NCBI RefSeq assembly: GCF_003590095.1
Contig: NC_039488.1
Location: forward strand, 868,001 to 932,000
DNA length: 64,000 nt
Direction: 5' to 3'
Origin: Trichoplusia ni
Lineage: Eukaryota > Arthropoda > Insecta > Lepidoptera > Noctuidae
The notes under the pieces are model-generated. The model was not told where the DNA came from. It saw nothing but the letters and a program-made list of their open reading frames with translations, and searched no databases. Below are positions 38,737 to 51,978 of the stretch, piece by piece. Numbering within the stretch: the first letter of the stretch is position 1; each line of letters opens with the position of its first letter. Made by a program: the position numbers and the translations under genes.

Positions 38737-39590
38737 AAAAATATTTTTGATACCAACTATTTTCGAATCATCCCTTTCAATTACGACCATACAATTTGAT
38801 CCGCCATATCCCATTACGACACAATGTTAGCTAACTATTAATAATTAGAGGGTGTTATAATTATCCTGATTGTCAGCTGGACCAGCGGCTGTTATTAGAT
38901 CCCTTGGGGTGATACCATCAGACTCGTAACGAGATACGCAACGGCATTGATTATTTCTTCACGTTTTAGTTTACGTAATCGTTATATTGTGTTGTTTGAT
39001 AACGGAAATTAGGAAACTATTAAGTCATGATTATGTTCTAAGGACGCTGTTAAACGAAACAATGACACAATGTTTGTTAATGTGACATGACTTTAAGCCT
39101 GAAATTAGATTTTTGAAAATATTTTGTGCTTACTAAAGAATATCTTACCTTATACCAAAGGGACAGATTTCTTTATCATGATAATGGGAATCCGCGAAAA
39201 AAGTAGAGTTAAAAAACCTTAAATAAGCTATTCGATGTCATTTTTACCCAATGAACTAAAAAAAACGGTATTCTGATTTTAATTAAACAGTATGAAAAGC
39301 AATTTACTTTCACTATCGTAATATAACGACAGAAATTGCCTATTAAAGCTCAATATATATCCAATATAAATGATAAAAATCCAATTTAATGGAGAATGAC
39401 TCTGAAATGTGTTTCTATCATAAGCTCGGCTATTTATAGTGGTATGAAAGTTTCCAATTCGCGTCTATTAGCTGGTCTGTGGCTCGTGGTCTGTCAACCG
39501 GGACTACAAGGACGAAGTGGGGATGGATGAAGAATGGGATTTTTGAGTTATGTACATTATAATCTACGTCGTCGATCGTGGTTAAAATAC

Positions 39591-39895
39591 AACTGCATAA
39601 ATGGATCGATAGCAGGTTAAGCTAAAGTTCATGTGGTCAGTACGTAGATGGTTGACCGTCTATGTCATAGGTCGGAACGCACGTGAAATTGCTGGTACCG
39701 GTTGTTCTTTACATATCTTCGAAGGTCGGTAAGGGTAGTCAGAAGCTAGAAAGTCTGGCAACCAATCAGACTAAGGGGTATCGTGTCGCCCAGGTAACTG
39801 GGTTGAGGAGGTCAGACAGGCAGTCGCTCCTTGTAAAACACCGGATTAAGCTGGAAGCCGCCCACAACATATTTGAGAAAAAGCTAAGAGGATGA
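39591..39895 (+). repeat. Interspersed repeat D, copy 5
   Basis: It contains gcataaatggatcgatagca, ggtaactgggttgaggaggt and gcagtcgctccttgtaaaac. A 70-codon open frame across it is chance. Confidence 0.75.
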
Positions 39896-41487
39896 AACAT
39901 CTTAAAAGTAGATATTTTTGATTTTTAATTTTCACGAAACCGTTGGCCCAGTAGCAGAACTATTGACTCTTTTTAAATAAAGCATTTCAGAAATTGCGTT
40001 TAATATAATGTTGACGAAATCATAAAGCTTAAAGACGTAAGTGTTTGCTATATTTATGCGAAAACTATTTAGGTCATTTCAGTAACGACGTTAAAGTTAA
40101 TTTTGTCTTTCAAATATAACCCATAGTATATATTTAGAGCTAGAGTGACAAGGGTGCAATTAGAGAGCTTCGTGAGTGACGCGCGACGGACGCTCCCTCA
40201 ACCGTCAGCTGTTTTGTCATCCTTGTCGTCTGGCCATAATGACCAATCTCTATTATCTAATTTAGTATCGTCCAATTTAGTATAGAAGGGCAATTGAAAT
40301 TGGTTGACAATTAGCCAATTAGATTAGTCTTTTTGTTGTGTTTTTATGTATTGCTATAATTGTAAGTTGATTTTTTTCTGATAGTTTGAAGTGGATTTCG
40401 TCGACGCGTTTAGGTTTGAGTAAAACGTCTTATTTAAAAAAGTAATTTCATTGTAACATTTATTGTGGTCTAGTCTGTGAATCATCTTTGTACAAGTAAA
40501 GAAGTAGATTAACTCCTTTTACGTACATAGCAACAAGCAAATTTTTAGAGATGCAAAATTGTACGTAGCGAGACGTCTAAGACTCATAATACATACCTAT
40601 TGAATTAAAATTGAATCTGTAACTAAACAGCAATAGAAACACATACCTTTAAACATTCCAAATCGATCTTATATTTGTATTTTCGCTCCAACCAAAAAAG
40701 TCTTCAGACCAACATCTATATACACAGCTTATGCTCCTTCTAAACTGTCATAAAGTACATAACGAGTAACACGTATCAGTATCCAGTGGCCTCGCGCACG
40801 TGCCCCGTCCCCACAGATATTACTTGCGCTCCGACAGACCGTATGATTATCACATTTTGGAAACCCGCCCTTTGGTACGTAGCGGACTGGTCGTTATCGA
40901 GAAAGTTTATAAAATTGAAACATGTTGAAAAATATTTAGGTATGAGTTTAGTTAGAGAATTTTGTTAGAATATTTTTGGTTTAAGTTTCAAAAATCTTGT
41001 TAAGAAAATATAAAAATAGTTTATACATATGGCCGTTGTATGTAGGTACCTATACTTAATTCTGTGGATTAGCTTTACTGCAGTGCTGGCAAACGAGTGT
41101 TTAGGTCTAAACTAAGTCTAGCCAGTCACATCAAGGCTTATGCTTGGGAGTATATTACCAAGGGTTGCCGTTAACAAAAACGATAAGGAGGATTATATCT
41201 ACATACAACTGAAACCTTCGTTAAGAAATATTTTATGTATAGGTTTTTCAAAAACAATTCGAGACAAGCAAGTGTGAGTTTGAAAATCCAAAATATACAA
41301 GACTGGCTTTTATGAATCTATCAGTTATAACTAATCAATTCAAGAAAATAATTTGTGTTATCCACATGACTCGAATATTTGCGAAACCCCTATACTCAAA
41401 GATTAAATTATAGAAATAATATTAATTAAAAACGTACAGAAACCAATGTACTTTCACTATTAATGGAAGAGAACCATATACCCTGCT

Positions 41488-41515
41488 ATTAAGAATAGAA
41501 TAGAATAGAATAGAA
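41488..41515. repeat. (AATAG)n simple repeat at a retroelement end
   Basis: Five units of aatag are followed by attctttattgtacaccata, a repeat-tail motif. The reverse arrangement is at 61835-61897. Confidence 0.7.
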
Positions 41516-42109
41516 TATTCTTTATTGTACACCATAGAATTACAGCATGATTCTTAGAAAATACAGAGTAATCCACGCAATCTAAAAAAAGGCTGACATA
41601 GAAACATTTTCATTATTTATTTATAAGGGTATCAAAGGGTGTTAAAATAAACCTTCCAGGCCGTTTTACTGTCCCATATAAACAAACGTATCCCTTAATA
41701 TTTCTCTTTGCTGACTCAAATTACCATTACTGAAATACAGCCCTTTGTAGGCCCTTAATAAAGATAGTATAAATTACGAATGTGTTAAAGGTCTTGCTTA
41801 AATGCTAAGCCAAGGACTTAATAAGGTTTAAGTACCCTTCATAGAAGTTTGTTTATTTATTCGGTTAATAGTTTCTGCGTATATTAAATAAGCTCTCATA
41901 ATTATGTTGTTATATCTATAAATAAATATAGCATAACATACACAGAAGCTGTTGGTAAACCTATATAAATAAATAAATAAACATTCTCTTAAAAATACTA
42001 ACCAAATAAATTACTGTTGGATGAGCATCAGATTACGTCAGTAACTTAATTTAAAAAATTGAATTAAAATCAAAATTATTCAGTTAGTAATTTTGTCTAC
42101 AGTAACTTG

Positions 42110-42225
42110 AATCGGGTCGAGTCTGGATGAGGCTAGCACAGGACCGTAGAAATTGGCACGAGAAAGGGGAGGCCTATGCCCAGCAGTAAGAGGATAAAGG
42201 CTGTGGATGGTGATGATGATGAACT
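42110..42225 (+). pseudogene. LINE ORF2 C-terminal remnant
   Basis: The frame ending at the taa at 42188-42190 reads AQDRRNWHEKGEAYAQQ, the well-known tail of a lepidopteran endonuclease-reverse transcriptase ORF. It is followed by gatgatgatga, a simple 3' tail. Upstream the frame is broken by stops, so only the last part of a dead LINE remains. Confidence 0.65.
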
Positions 42226-43688
42226 TAAATCAAATCATATAAAAACATAATGGCCTCAGTAATCAAAAGTTTTGCATAAATATATTCTTTACATTTCCCT
42301 ACTTCAATTGTTTTACCGTACAAATGTAACCGTATACATCAGTAATGACACAATATCTATTCGCAATACTTTTGTACACAATTCTTTCGTAACATCATCC
42401 CACGCTCAACAGCAAAACAAGCGAAACATTTGCAAACAGTTCGTCTTACAGAAATAAAAGAAAATCGCCGATCTGGAAAATGACAGACCTTTTTCAATTT
42501 CGTTTCGAATTTCTGTTATATTGAGGGTCTTATTGTAAGTATTTGAGGATTGTTTAAGGTCACAATACATAAATAAATAAATGTAGTTGAATAAATAAAA
42601 TGATGATAGTAAAATAAACTTCTTTATTTTTGGATTGTGCTAATTTGCATATTTTATTGATTATCATAGAGGCATTGTCTTACCCTTCATGGTTAATTTA
42701 CGTCTATCTAAATTTTTAGTTTAGCATTTCGCGTTAGCACTACAATTTTGGATTAATAGCTCAGAGTCTAATATACGTTAGAAGATATAAGACTTTAAAA
42801 TGTTTACAAAACCGATTCAACACAAGAATGACAATTCTTCAGTTTTGCAGTGGTATCTTTTCAAGGAAAAAAAACACTGCTCTGACTATTTCACTTCATA
42901 CATATTTAAGAAATACTCCCGCATACTATAATTAAGTCTCTAAATTTGTCGCCTCCTGTGAAATTTTAATTATTTTCAGCCATTTTAGTTCTGAGTAATT
43001 CAAAGAGAGAGGCTAAAAGAGTGACCTTCCTCGTGATAAATTAATCTGAGATTACAGCGACGGACGGAGGCCACAAAATTGCGCTGTACTAAGTCCCTAG
43101 CGTGGACGAGGCTGGAAAAGACCCTTTTTGAGATTATGGTCTATATATATACTGTAAAGATCTTTATTACTTGTGTAACTTAGAATTCTTTAATATGTTA
43201 AAGGTTAGTTGTTCGTTTTTACATTTACACGTACTGGCAAACCTCAACTGTACAGAATGATATTCAATCAATTTAACTCTTGACTTCACTTCATTATAGT
43301 GTCCAACTAAGTAAGCTTGTATTATGAGTAGGCTTGACACCTAGTAACCCGGTTCTGTTAGTTCATTGTTTATTGTAAAGCGAACTTATGATAGCGAAAT
43401 GATTAAAGTTAGGACGATGTCCAAGTCATTTATTGAGCATAAAATGGTAATGATATATAATTTTGAAAATAAATCGACATTTCACACCATATTTTCCATT
43501 TTTCCTCGGTGTCTCTGTGCATGTGACTTGAAAATTTGTGAAACTCCCAGGAATATAAGGATAAAAGTTCTAGAGAGTGAATAATCACAAAAATAAATAG
43601 ATCTAACAGATTTTATCCAAATTCATACACCTTAAAACGTATTAATGTCCCCGTGACATGGTTTTACTACCGCACTTTCGTCTATCGA

Positions 43689-43727
43689 AGCAAATATCTA
43701 AAGGTATATACCCTTTAGATATTTGCT
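43689..43727. repeat. Perfect 16-bp hairpin
   Basis: agcaaatatctaaagg pairs exactly with cctttagatatttgct, leaving a loop of seven bases (tatatac). Pairing does not extend outside. It is too short for a typical miRNA precursor. Its role is unknown. Confidence 0.7.
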
Positions 43728-43890
43728 CACCTCAGCCAATAGGTATAACGTACATTTTATGGACCTCCAACCCGTAAGATAGAGCCACATAAAGTGCTTT
43801 GACTTGTAAAATGTGTGTAAACTTTAATAGAGGAGTCGATTTTATGGTTGTAATCGTAAAATGATATGTAATGTAAAGGTTTATTAGTTA

Positions 43891-44142
43891 CTAGCTGTTG
43901 CCCGCGACTTCGTTCCCGTGGGTAGAAGAAGATATAAGTTATGATTTATACCCGTCCTGTTTTTTTCACATTTTCCATTGTATCTTCGCTCCTATTAGTC
44001 GCAGCGTGATGGTTTATAGCCTAAAGCCTTCCTCGATTAATGGTCTATTCAACACAAAAAGAATTTTGCAATTTGGACCAATAGTTCCTGAAATTAGCGC
44101 GTTCAAACAAACAAACTCTTCAGCTTTATATATTAGTATAGA
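43891..44142 (-). mobile_element. Helitron-like element (Lep1-like)
   Basis: This is a complete copy, on the + strand ctagctgttgcccgcgactt to tatattagtataga. The 98-codon open frame across it is chance. Confidence 0.82.
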
Positions 44143-46682
44143 TGTATCCGACTACAAGATAGCTTGCGAAAATGATAGGCAAAGGATGAATTAAAAGCGG
44201 TCGGGCTTGCGTCACTGATTGTTCGGAAAAAAATGTCTGAAAGACAAATTGCAAAAAAAATTGGTCATTTATCACATTAATGTACATACGCACCAATCGT
44301 TGCTCAATCTCGATTTATATTTGTTTTTATAGCGGCAACAGTAATACATCAACTGTGACAATAGGGATGATGACTGGGTATAAAAAGAAAAAATCTCATT
44401 AGTCCCTCAATTAGACAATTGAAAAGTATGAAAACATATTTTTTCCTTTTACAGAAAAACTAGAGTTGACAAAGATTAACTGCTTTAAAGTTTAGAAGAG
44501 GGGGCTTGTGACCTAACGATAGAGTAAAATTTATTCTCAATCGTGACGTCACGCGTAAGTTTCATTCACTGTAATTTGGTCAATTTATGTTTGCGGGGCA
44601 AACTAAAAAATACGTATTCATTATTATACAAAAAACTACAAGACGGACACTGCAAAAAAATTGTCATCATCCCTATTTCAACTATCTAGCTATTATGAGA
44701 AACAGCTCAGTTACAGATAGACAAAAAATAGAAATAGAGAATTAATAAAAGATTATCGTTTCTACCCTCTTGTACGGAGCCGTAAAGAGTTTAAAAAATG
44801 ACAATACAGAACCATTTTTTTTTCCTTACTGATACCGTCTGCCTAAGCTCTGGTTTTGTCTGTTTCATCGGACTACACATGTTTCGTAACACTTTTATTT
44901 AAAACTGGTTCTCCACAGTTCCGTTAACGTGGACGGCGACAAGTGGATAACATTTATCTATATTTTTGTTTTCTTTTTAGGCCGGCTTTCATAAAAGTGA
45001 GCGCAATTCTGTCTATCTATTTAAACAAACATAATGTTTTATTTAGTTTTTAGACAATTTGTACAGTAAGAATGATTTTAGAAGTCCCTAAGCAGAGGTC
45101 CAAAAGACTTCAGTTTATACAAATTAAACACTGTTTTTCTTTAATTTGGACATAACAAAGGGCTTTAATTGTGATATACCAAGTATTGTAAATTAAACGT
45201 TTTCGACTGAAGAGTATTTGCAAGTAAATAACAATAAACAAATTAACGATCTTAAATAAAATACAAGCAGGAAATAACAATACAAAATAAATACCTCTTA
45301 ATAGGTATAATTTTATTATTTTGAGCTTTCAAAACAAAGTCCATTTTGTCCTTCAAAATTGTGAGATGTTGTGCTGTGCAGCTGTTTATTTTATAATGGC
45401 AAAACCTAGTTTTAATAGTAAACTATAAATTATCCACCACATAATCATAAACCATTCAACATGACCATTCAAAAATATGTCACAATCAAAACGCACGTAC
45501 CGATGCATGCTTTACAAAAGCTAATATAAAATTGATTGCGATAAAAAAAGCCGCCTTTTAAGTACTGCATATGCTATCATGGTTGCTATCAGCTACGCAT
45601 GGGTAGAGATACGTAACGTTTGACGCATGGGATAGGGATTTGCGGCTTCCCAGCCTGATTGCGGGATTTACCTTCCTCCAGTGAACTAAATTGGGGATTA
45701 TAACTGTTGAATTATATTGTTATGATGTAATTTTAGACTGGTGTCTATTGTGAGATGGATGAGTTTGAATAGCAGAATAAGTTTTTGTTGAAATGGGGAG
45801 ATTGTTGCTGGGTGTTCTCAATTCGTAGTGATTATATGTTTTATAACGTATTCGTTTTGTTGAACTGGGTAAAATACAACATTAAACTATTTAGATTTAA
45901 ATACTTAAAATGAATTCCTTTTAAGTCCACCCTAAGTTTTTACAGTTAAATAAATCTTAAATTACTAAATTGCAAACTAAGTAGCAAATGTAGATGCCTG
46001 CCTACTCCTCTTTAGTTATAAAAGTATTACTCATTTTATGAATTAAGTATATTTAGGAGTAAAGAATCCAGATTTTCTTTTAAAACATCATAATTGAAGG
46101 TTTTTTGTGTCATAGCAGTAATGATGAGATTTTGGATACTTTTTTGTTCCAACATGGCATTTCACGAGCGTCCATAAAGGCAAAATTATTTATTAAATAA
46201 TGGGATTCTAAATTGCCATTAGAAATTCTTTACTTAGCGAGCATGATAAATGTATCATATTTATCTTGTCGCTGTTTCTACAGAGAGGCCTGGAAACAAA
46301 TTACATTCCCCGAATGAAGACTCTGAAAATTCACTAAAATGACAATGACTGAAGACAATTTAAATACTTCGTTATTCTGTCAAAACTGCGTCCTAACATA
46401 TCTTGCTCTCTGTAAAACTTAATTTATTAACATCAATTAAATCGTAATTCAATCTATCTGAATATAAAGTTTTCATAACAGTCAAAAACCTTCATAGGAG
46501 AACCGTATTCAATTAAAGTAGGCACGTAATAATAACGTTCTGACTAATTAACTAAGCATCGTTGGCTACCTCTACAATGATATATTTTTTATAACAGACA
46601 ATAATTTCTCAGAAAACTGATCTTCATCACAAGTATTCTTTCCTATTCAATCAAGAGGTAATTATATATCCCTTGTTCTCAG

Positions 46683-46858
46683 GTATTCGAATGTTGGACC
46701 AGCCTTACATGACGGACCTGATCGAGGCCAACTCTATGGGGCACGAGCCCCACAAGATCCACATCTACAGCGCCTCGTGGGGACCAACTGATGATGGAAG
46801 GACTGTGGATGGACCCCGCAATGCCACCATGAGGGCTATTGTACGAGGTGTTAATGAG
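46683..46858 (+). CDS. amon: PC2 exon F: GIRMLDQ to IYSASWGP core of catalytic domain
   Basis: The exon is 176 bases between cttgttctcag and gtgagt. It reads GIRMLDQPYMTDLIEANSM, then HKIHIYSASWGPTDDGRTVD, then GPRNATMRAIVRGVNE. IYSASWGPTDDG is the conserved strand and loop that builds the acidic substrate pockets (S1/S2/S4), which explain the choice of paired basic residues. NAT is a possible N-glycosylation site. It leaves in phase 0. The ATG inside it at 46692 is not a start: the frame continues from exon E. Confidence 0.96.
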
Positions 46859-48874
46859 GTGAGTTCAGTAGTTATAGATGGAAAGTAATGATAGTTATAT
46901 AAAATAACTAGGGTGTCCGGGATTGTCCAACTAACTTTATGGATGGGCTACTACGTCCAAAGCTAAAGGCGTGAGTAAAACCGTTGCGTCATGGTGACAC
47001 TGTCAAGAATTTTTTTTTTATCACTTAACATATTTTCACTGTATAAAGACGAAAAATACAATCAAGCATGAAGGTTTTAATATGATTTAAAAAGGTTAGC
47101 TGAGTTCTTATTCGATCTCTTTTCAAATCTCAAAGTATTAAACAAGTTTATTCTTAAATAAAAAAGAACTATCTGATTCTTCTTTGATCCAAATATTGGT
47201 CTTAATAATCTAGATAAACCATCTGGCATTTGAAGATCTTAATAGTTTCCTGCTGACATTTGAAGCAGGTACCTTTTAAATTCAGTTTATAGAACGCGCT
47301 GGGATAGTTTGCTTTAGAAAATGGAATCTTTATCTTTATAGATATGTATTAACTGTTGGACTGTGTGGAATCTCAAATGGGCGTTTGCTTTTATACATAT
47401 AAGTTAATAGGTACATGCATATATATTTATGTTACTACGTTGAAGAAGCGTGTGCTCTGCGATTTCTATTATTTTTTAGGAATATTCGAATCAAATTTAA
47501 CTCTGTATCTATGAGTTGAATGTAAACGAAAAGTGCACGTGTATGTTTATATGTTTGTTACGTCTTCACATCCAAACGGCTCGACCTATTTCCATGAAAT
47601 TTGATATGAATATAGCTGACACCTTGGACTATCATTTAGGTTTTGTTTAAAGGTATTTTTTGCAACTGTTGTCTACCACTAGATATACGAAACTGCAAGC
47701 AACAGCAAGTCATTGTGAAATAAACCGCCCGCCCTAATAAATTCCCTATTTGCTGCAATTAATTGATATTAAAAAATGCACGGAAATATTATGAACAGAT
47801 GTGAATTATTTTATTAAACTTTGTACCGCACGATGATCTTGTCACCTGCAGTCGACCACAAAATGAATGGATAGCTCAACAGGTGGATTCACCTATCCAC
47901 AAATCACGCACTACAAAAGCTTTAAACAATCCAGAATTAACTGAAAGACCAAAATAAATATGAACAAAAGAATATCGAGAAAATCTCACAAAAGAAACGT
48001 TTTTCGTTATTTATTTACACAATATTTAACATCAAAATGCTTTCATACAGATGAAGTGGCATTAAACTTTTATAATATGCAAATTTCTTACTTCGGTAGT
48101 TATTTTTACACAGGATAAATGATTTTTATTTACTGAGAAATGCCTTTGTGTTTTAACTTCAAACCAGTAGTGAGATAGCGTGGTGATCAATAGTCAAACG
48201 TTCCCCATGTTTGAAGGGGCATGTATGATAATTATAAGCTGGAATAACTATTATATACAATAAATAAAATTGCAGTGTCTAGAATATTTACTTGTGTTGG
48301 TTGCTTCGGTGACCCTCTCGTATAATCTTACTGTGAGAAATTCATTTTAAAACCACGTAAACAAAGACCTTAATATAATTTTCTTTCAAGAAGTCCACAG
48401 CTGTTTAGTTTCCGAACTAAAAACAAAGTGAAGCAACTTTAAAAAGTCTGGAAAGTTCTTTTGAAATAAACTAGACTGACGCCGAGTTGTAAACAGTTTT
48501 CGTAATTTTTAGCTAAGTTATCAGCGCAAATAACGCAGGTACTTGTGTTGTTATGACACTATTTAGCTATCGAATAAAAGGGCATTTATAAAAGCTTTAA
48601 TATGTTATTTATATTCAGACTATAATCAGACAAATAATGCAATCTCATGGAGGTGATAGACATCGTTTTGTAATATGTTGTAAGGTCATTTTTGTAAAGG
48701 ATTTTTGATAGCATTTGTTACTTTAAATGTGATAAGCAATCATGCAAACTGTTACCGATAAATGAATGTGAACTGGAATGGAAAAAACCTGGCCAGTAAA
48801 GAAAACTTTATATTAGTTGAGTATAATACAAAAAAAAAGAAAATAATCGATAAATGGCAGTCATTGATCGATAA

Positions 48875-49109
48875 CTTGCTGACCCAGCAAACGTTGTTTT
48901 GCCTAATAAATTATTTCTAGTTGTAAAAATAAAAACAAAAAATTTTTTTTTAGTGTGAGTAACCCTTACCCTTAAAGGTATGAAAAACAGATGTTAGTCG
49001 ATTCGCAGACCTACCGAATACGCATATAAAATTTGGTAAAAATCGGTTGAGCCGTTTCGGAGGAGTACGGTAACTAACATCGTGACACGGGAATTTTATA
49101 TATTAGAGA
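48875..49109 (+). repeat. Second copy of the ctgacccagcaaacg repeat
   Basis: It runs cttgctgacccagcaaacgt to gggaattttatatattagag. It is highly similar to 17049-17315 over the last 120 bases. Confidence 0.75.
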
Positions 49110-49765
49110 TTATCTTTTTACTGATAAAAGTCATATCAAGATTTTGCAGCAATAAAGGTCCAAAATCACTATCATATTCACAAAAAGTTGTGAGTTATAA
49201 TTTTACAAGTAGGTAAGTCGCATAGGCAAGAGAACTCTACCGAATGCGCTCTAAACATCAATGTACCAAATGTAACATCATTTCCAGCAATTATTTTTAA
49301 CGTGATTTTCTTCAAGGACTTTTGCCCCTGACGGTACTTACCGGTAGCTTCTCCAAGTGGGCGGGGACGGTCACCTGGCTAAATTGAACCCGTCGTCTTT
49401 GGTACTTTTTCTGTCATTCCCCTTAATGGATGTTCTATAGGGTTCGAGCGGCGACAAGGAGTAAAATGTTTTCTTATTTTTTTGTTAGATTTTTTTTTTT
49501 TTAATAGTGTTTTCTTGTAGTGGCTTTTTAAGTGAATAGTGCAATGGTTTCGCAAAAAGCAAAGGATGTGTGTAGGAACCTTAAGTGACGGCAATCCAAT
49601 TTAATATGTAAAATTCTCGTGTCGTCTAAGAATGAGACATCTATTTTTCATAACCCCATTTTTTTCCTAGAACTTATTTATATAGCAAAAAAAACGTTTG
49701 CTGGATCAGCTAGTAATAAACATAACACAAAAAAGTGTAAAACACAAAGCAAAATTATATCTATA

Positions 49766-50010
49766 TCTATACTAATATATAAAGCTGAAGAGTTTGTTTG
49801 TTTGAACGCGCTAATCTCAGGAACTACTGGTTCAAATTGAAAAAATATTTTTGTAATGAATAGACCATTCATTGGGGAAGGTTTTAGGATATAAACTATC
49901 ACGCTGCGCCTAATAGGAGTGAAGATACAATGGAAAATGTGGAAAAAACAGGGCAGCTATAAATCATAACTTTTATCTTCTAACCACGTGGACGAAGTTG
50001 CAACAGCTAG
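49766..50010 (+). mobile_element. Helitron-like element (Lep1-like)
   Basis: It runs TCTATACTAATATATAAAGC to caacagCTAG followed by T. A short deletion removes part of the usual gtcgcggg near the 3' end. A small piece of the RTE-like repeat (cgtttgctggatcagctag) lies just upstream at 49693. Confidence 0.78.
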
Positions 50011-51221
50011 TGTTACATATATACGTACGTACAGATTAAAATACCCTTTTAACAAACCCGCCTCCACTCCAAAACTCTACAAAGATTTTTCTTGACGGAT
50101 TATATTTTCGTCCCAACCCTTACAAATCTTTCGTCCTGTCAAGATTTCCGATTTGTCACAACAATGGAAAGAGGTTTCGAATCTGATCCTTTGTCATTGA
50201 AATATAAGAGAGCCTTTGTAGAGCTCCTGACTTCTTGTTTATGTAATAGATACCCATTTAAAGCTAAAAAGCGTGATTCACGATAATTTATTCAATTACA
50301 AGCCTTTTCGTCTTTTTTTCGTTGGAAATTGATATTTTTTAGACAGTATTATAACATTTTAATAACCATCGTGTTGTGGATTTATAATTATTTCTTGATA
50401 ACGGCTTAGTTACGTGTATTTATCAGGATCTGTCAATTATGAGCGCACGCAGTGACGAGCAAGCCTTATTGCATTTAGCAATTATTGTTTATATTTTCAT
50501 TGCAAAGTAAAATGTGTATTACTTTTATTTTTCGTATTTATACTTCATAAACTTCAAAGCATCAACATTATCTAATCTAATCTTAAAGCTATGTAAATAA
50601 TTCATCAAGAAATGGATCTGTAAAAGACAATCATAATTACAGTTAAAAGCTCTACAACATGATATTTACTCGTCGTGTGTCGTTTATAAGGCACTCATTA
50701 AAGGCAGCTTTATTTCCTTCAGTCTTCGAAGTCATTTCCGGTGTGAAAGCGGAACGATTCAGTTGAAAAAGGAAGGCTGGGACACTTCCTGTAACTAGGG
50801 AGGTTGGTACTAGACTGAAAAGAGTTAATACTCTATTTAAGTAGGTATAATGCAGCTTAGTCTGTGTTGTAGCACTTAGGTACTGCGGATTCTTTTTGAA
50901 GTTCAAATGCTGAAAATTCTGCGAAGCTTAAAGTGTCGTCCTGTTATTTTAAAACTATTTAGATCTGTGTATGGTTGGAGTGTTAATTCAAAGTTTGTTT
51001 ATTTACTGTATTGAAATTCCAATAGTTGGTTCCACATAAATAAAAACATTTTTTTTGTAGTAGAAAAAAAGCTCTACTTACAAAAAAAAAGCATGTACAT
51101 GAACAATACAATGAAGGCTTTTATAGAGACACGAAAGTTCAAAAATAAGATAAATAATAACTCTATAAGGAATGCCTTTTAAAAATACTGAATGAAATAA
51201 AATGCTGTGCTATTTCATCAT

Positions 51222-51480
51222 TGGCCTAGGCTTTTCCCAACTATGTTGGGGTCGGCTACCAGTCTAACCGGTTTCAGCTAAGTACCAGTGTTTTACAAGG
51301 AGCGACTGCCTATCTGACCTCCTCAACCCTGTTACCTGGGCGACACGATACCTCTTGGTTAGACTGGTTGTCAGACTTTTGAAGCTTCTGACTACCTGTA
51401 ACGACTGTCAAAGATGTAGGAATAACAACCGGGACCCACAATTTAACGTGCCTTCCGAAACACGGAAGGCACGTTAAATT
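51222..51480 (-). repeat. Interspersed repeat D, copy 6, ending in a foldback
   Basis: On the + strand it reads cttttcccaactatgttggg to acgtgccttccgaaacac and then turns back on itself: the last 18 bases are the exact reverse complement of the preceding arm. The part beyond the fold, present in copy 3, is missing. Confidence 0.8.
51440..51480. repeat. Perfect 18-bp foldback at the end of repeat D copy 6
   Basis: aatttaacgtgccttccg and cggaaggcacgttaaatt are exact inverted copies around a five-base loop (aaaca). Confidence 0.85.
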
Positions 51481-51829
51481 GCCGTGCTATTTATAAAGCA
51501 TAAAAAAGTAATCAGAATAATTTCTATAAAAAACAACGTTAAAATAATCTTCCGATCCTTTTGTATTCTATTACAACAATGGCCGTTTATTCCGCGTTCC
51601 ATATACGACAGTATGTACAGTCAGCTACAGAATTTAGTTAACATTTTTTAATACACTATAAAATTCCATGAGTTACTTTAGGGGGTATTATTAGGTAGCA
51701 AAATACAATCTAAGGTCCTAGGTAATATTGCAGACCATTATAAAAGAAAACAAAAAGAAGCTTTCAAATAAATGGGGGTGATTTTCCTTTTCTTTCGACT
51801 TTTCAATTAAGCATTTGAGTGATTAGTCA

Positions 51830-51978
51830 GTGTGCGTGCTCAGAAAAATAATAATAAGAAAAAAGCAGTCGTGTATCACAGCAAAATAAATATCGTAGTT
51901 CTCGGGGATTGAACTCGCGCCAAGGCGTGCATAGTGGGTTTGGCACGATGACCAATACCCACTCTTCTATCCGTGCAC
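51830..51978 (-). mobile_element. Degenerate tRNA-headed SINE
   Basis: On the - strand the head gcacggatagaagagtgggt leads to a decayed B box gagttcaatccccgag. It resembles family T in having a 'ccaaacccac' word between the boxes. Borders are uncertain. Confidence 0.6.

Larger units (their letters stand above)
37870..46682 (+). other. PC2 intron E-F (8.8 kb)
   Basis: The intron runs gtgagt to ttctcag. It holds a truncated helitron-like copy (38540-38736), a LINE/SINE-like copy (39591-39895), a pentanucleotide repeat (41488-41515), a LINE ORF2 tail (42110-42225), a SINE tail (43500-43575), a perfect hairpin (43689-43727) and a complete helitron-like copy (43891-44142). Two GC-rich patches (40140-40235 and 40785-40900) stand out and are unexplained. 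Confidence 0.85.

Noticed and set aside
40786..40968. 60-codon frame MASRTCPVPTDITCAPTD as a possible gene
   Set aside because: It has no recognisable domain and no splice or start context. The GC-rich base composition is kept as a finding but not called as coding.
41488..41515. AATAG array as a telomere-like or satellite block
   Set aside because: It has only five units and is joined to a retroelement-type end. It is a short microsatellite.
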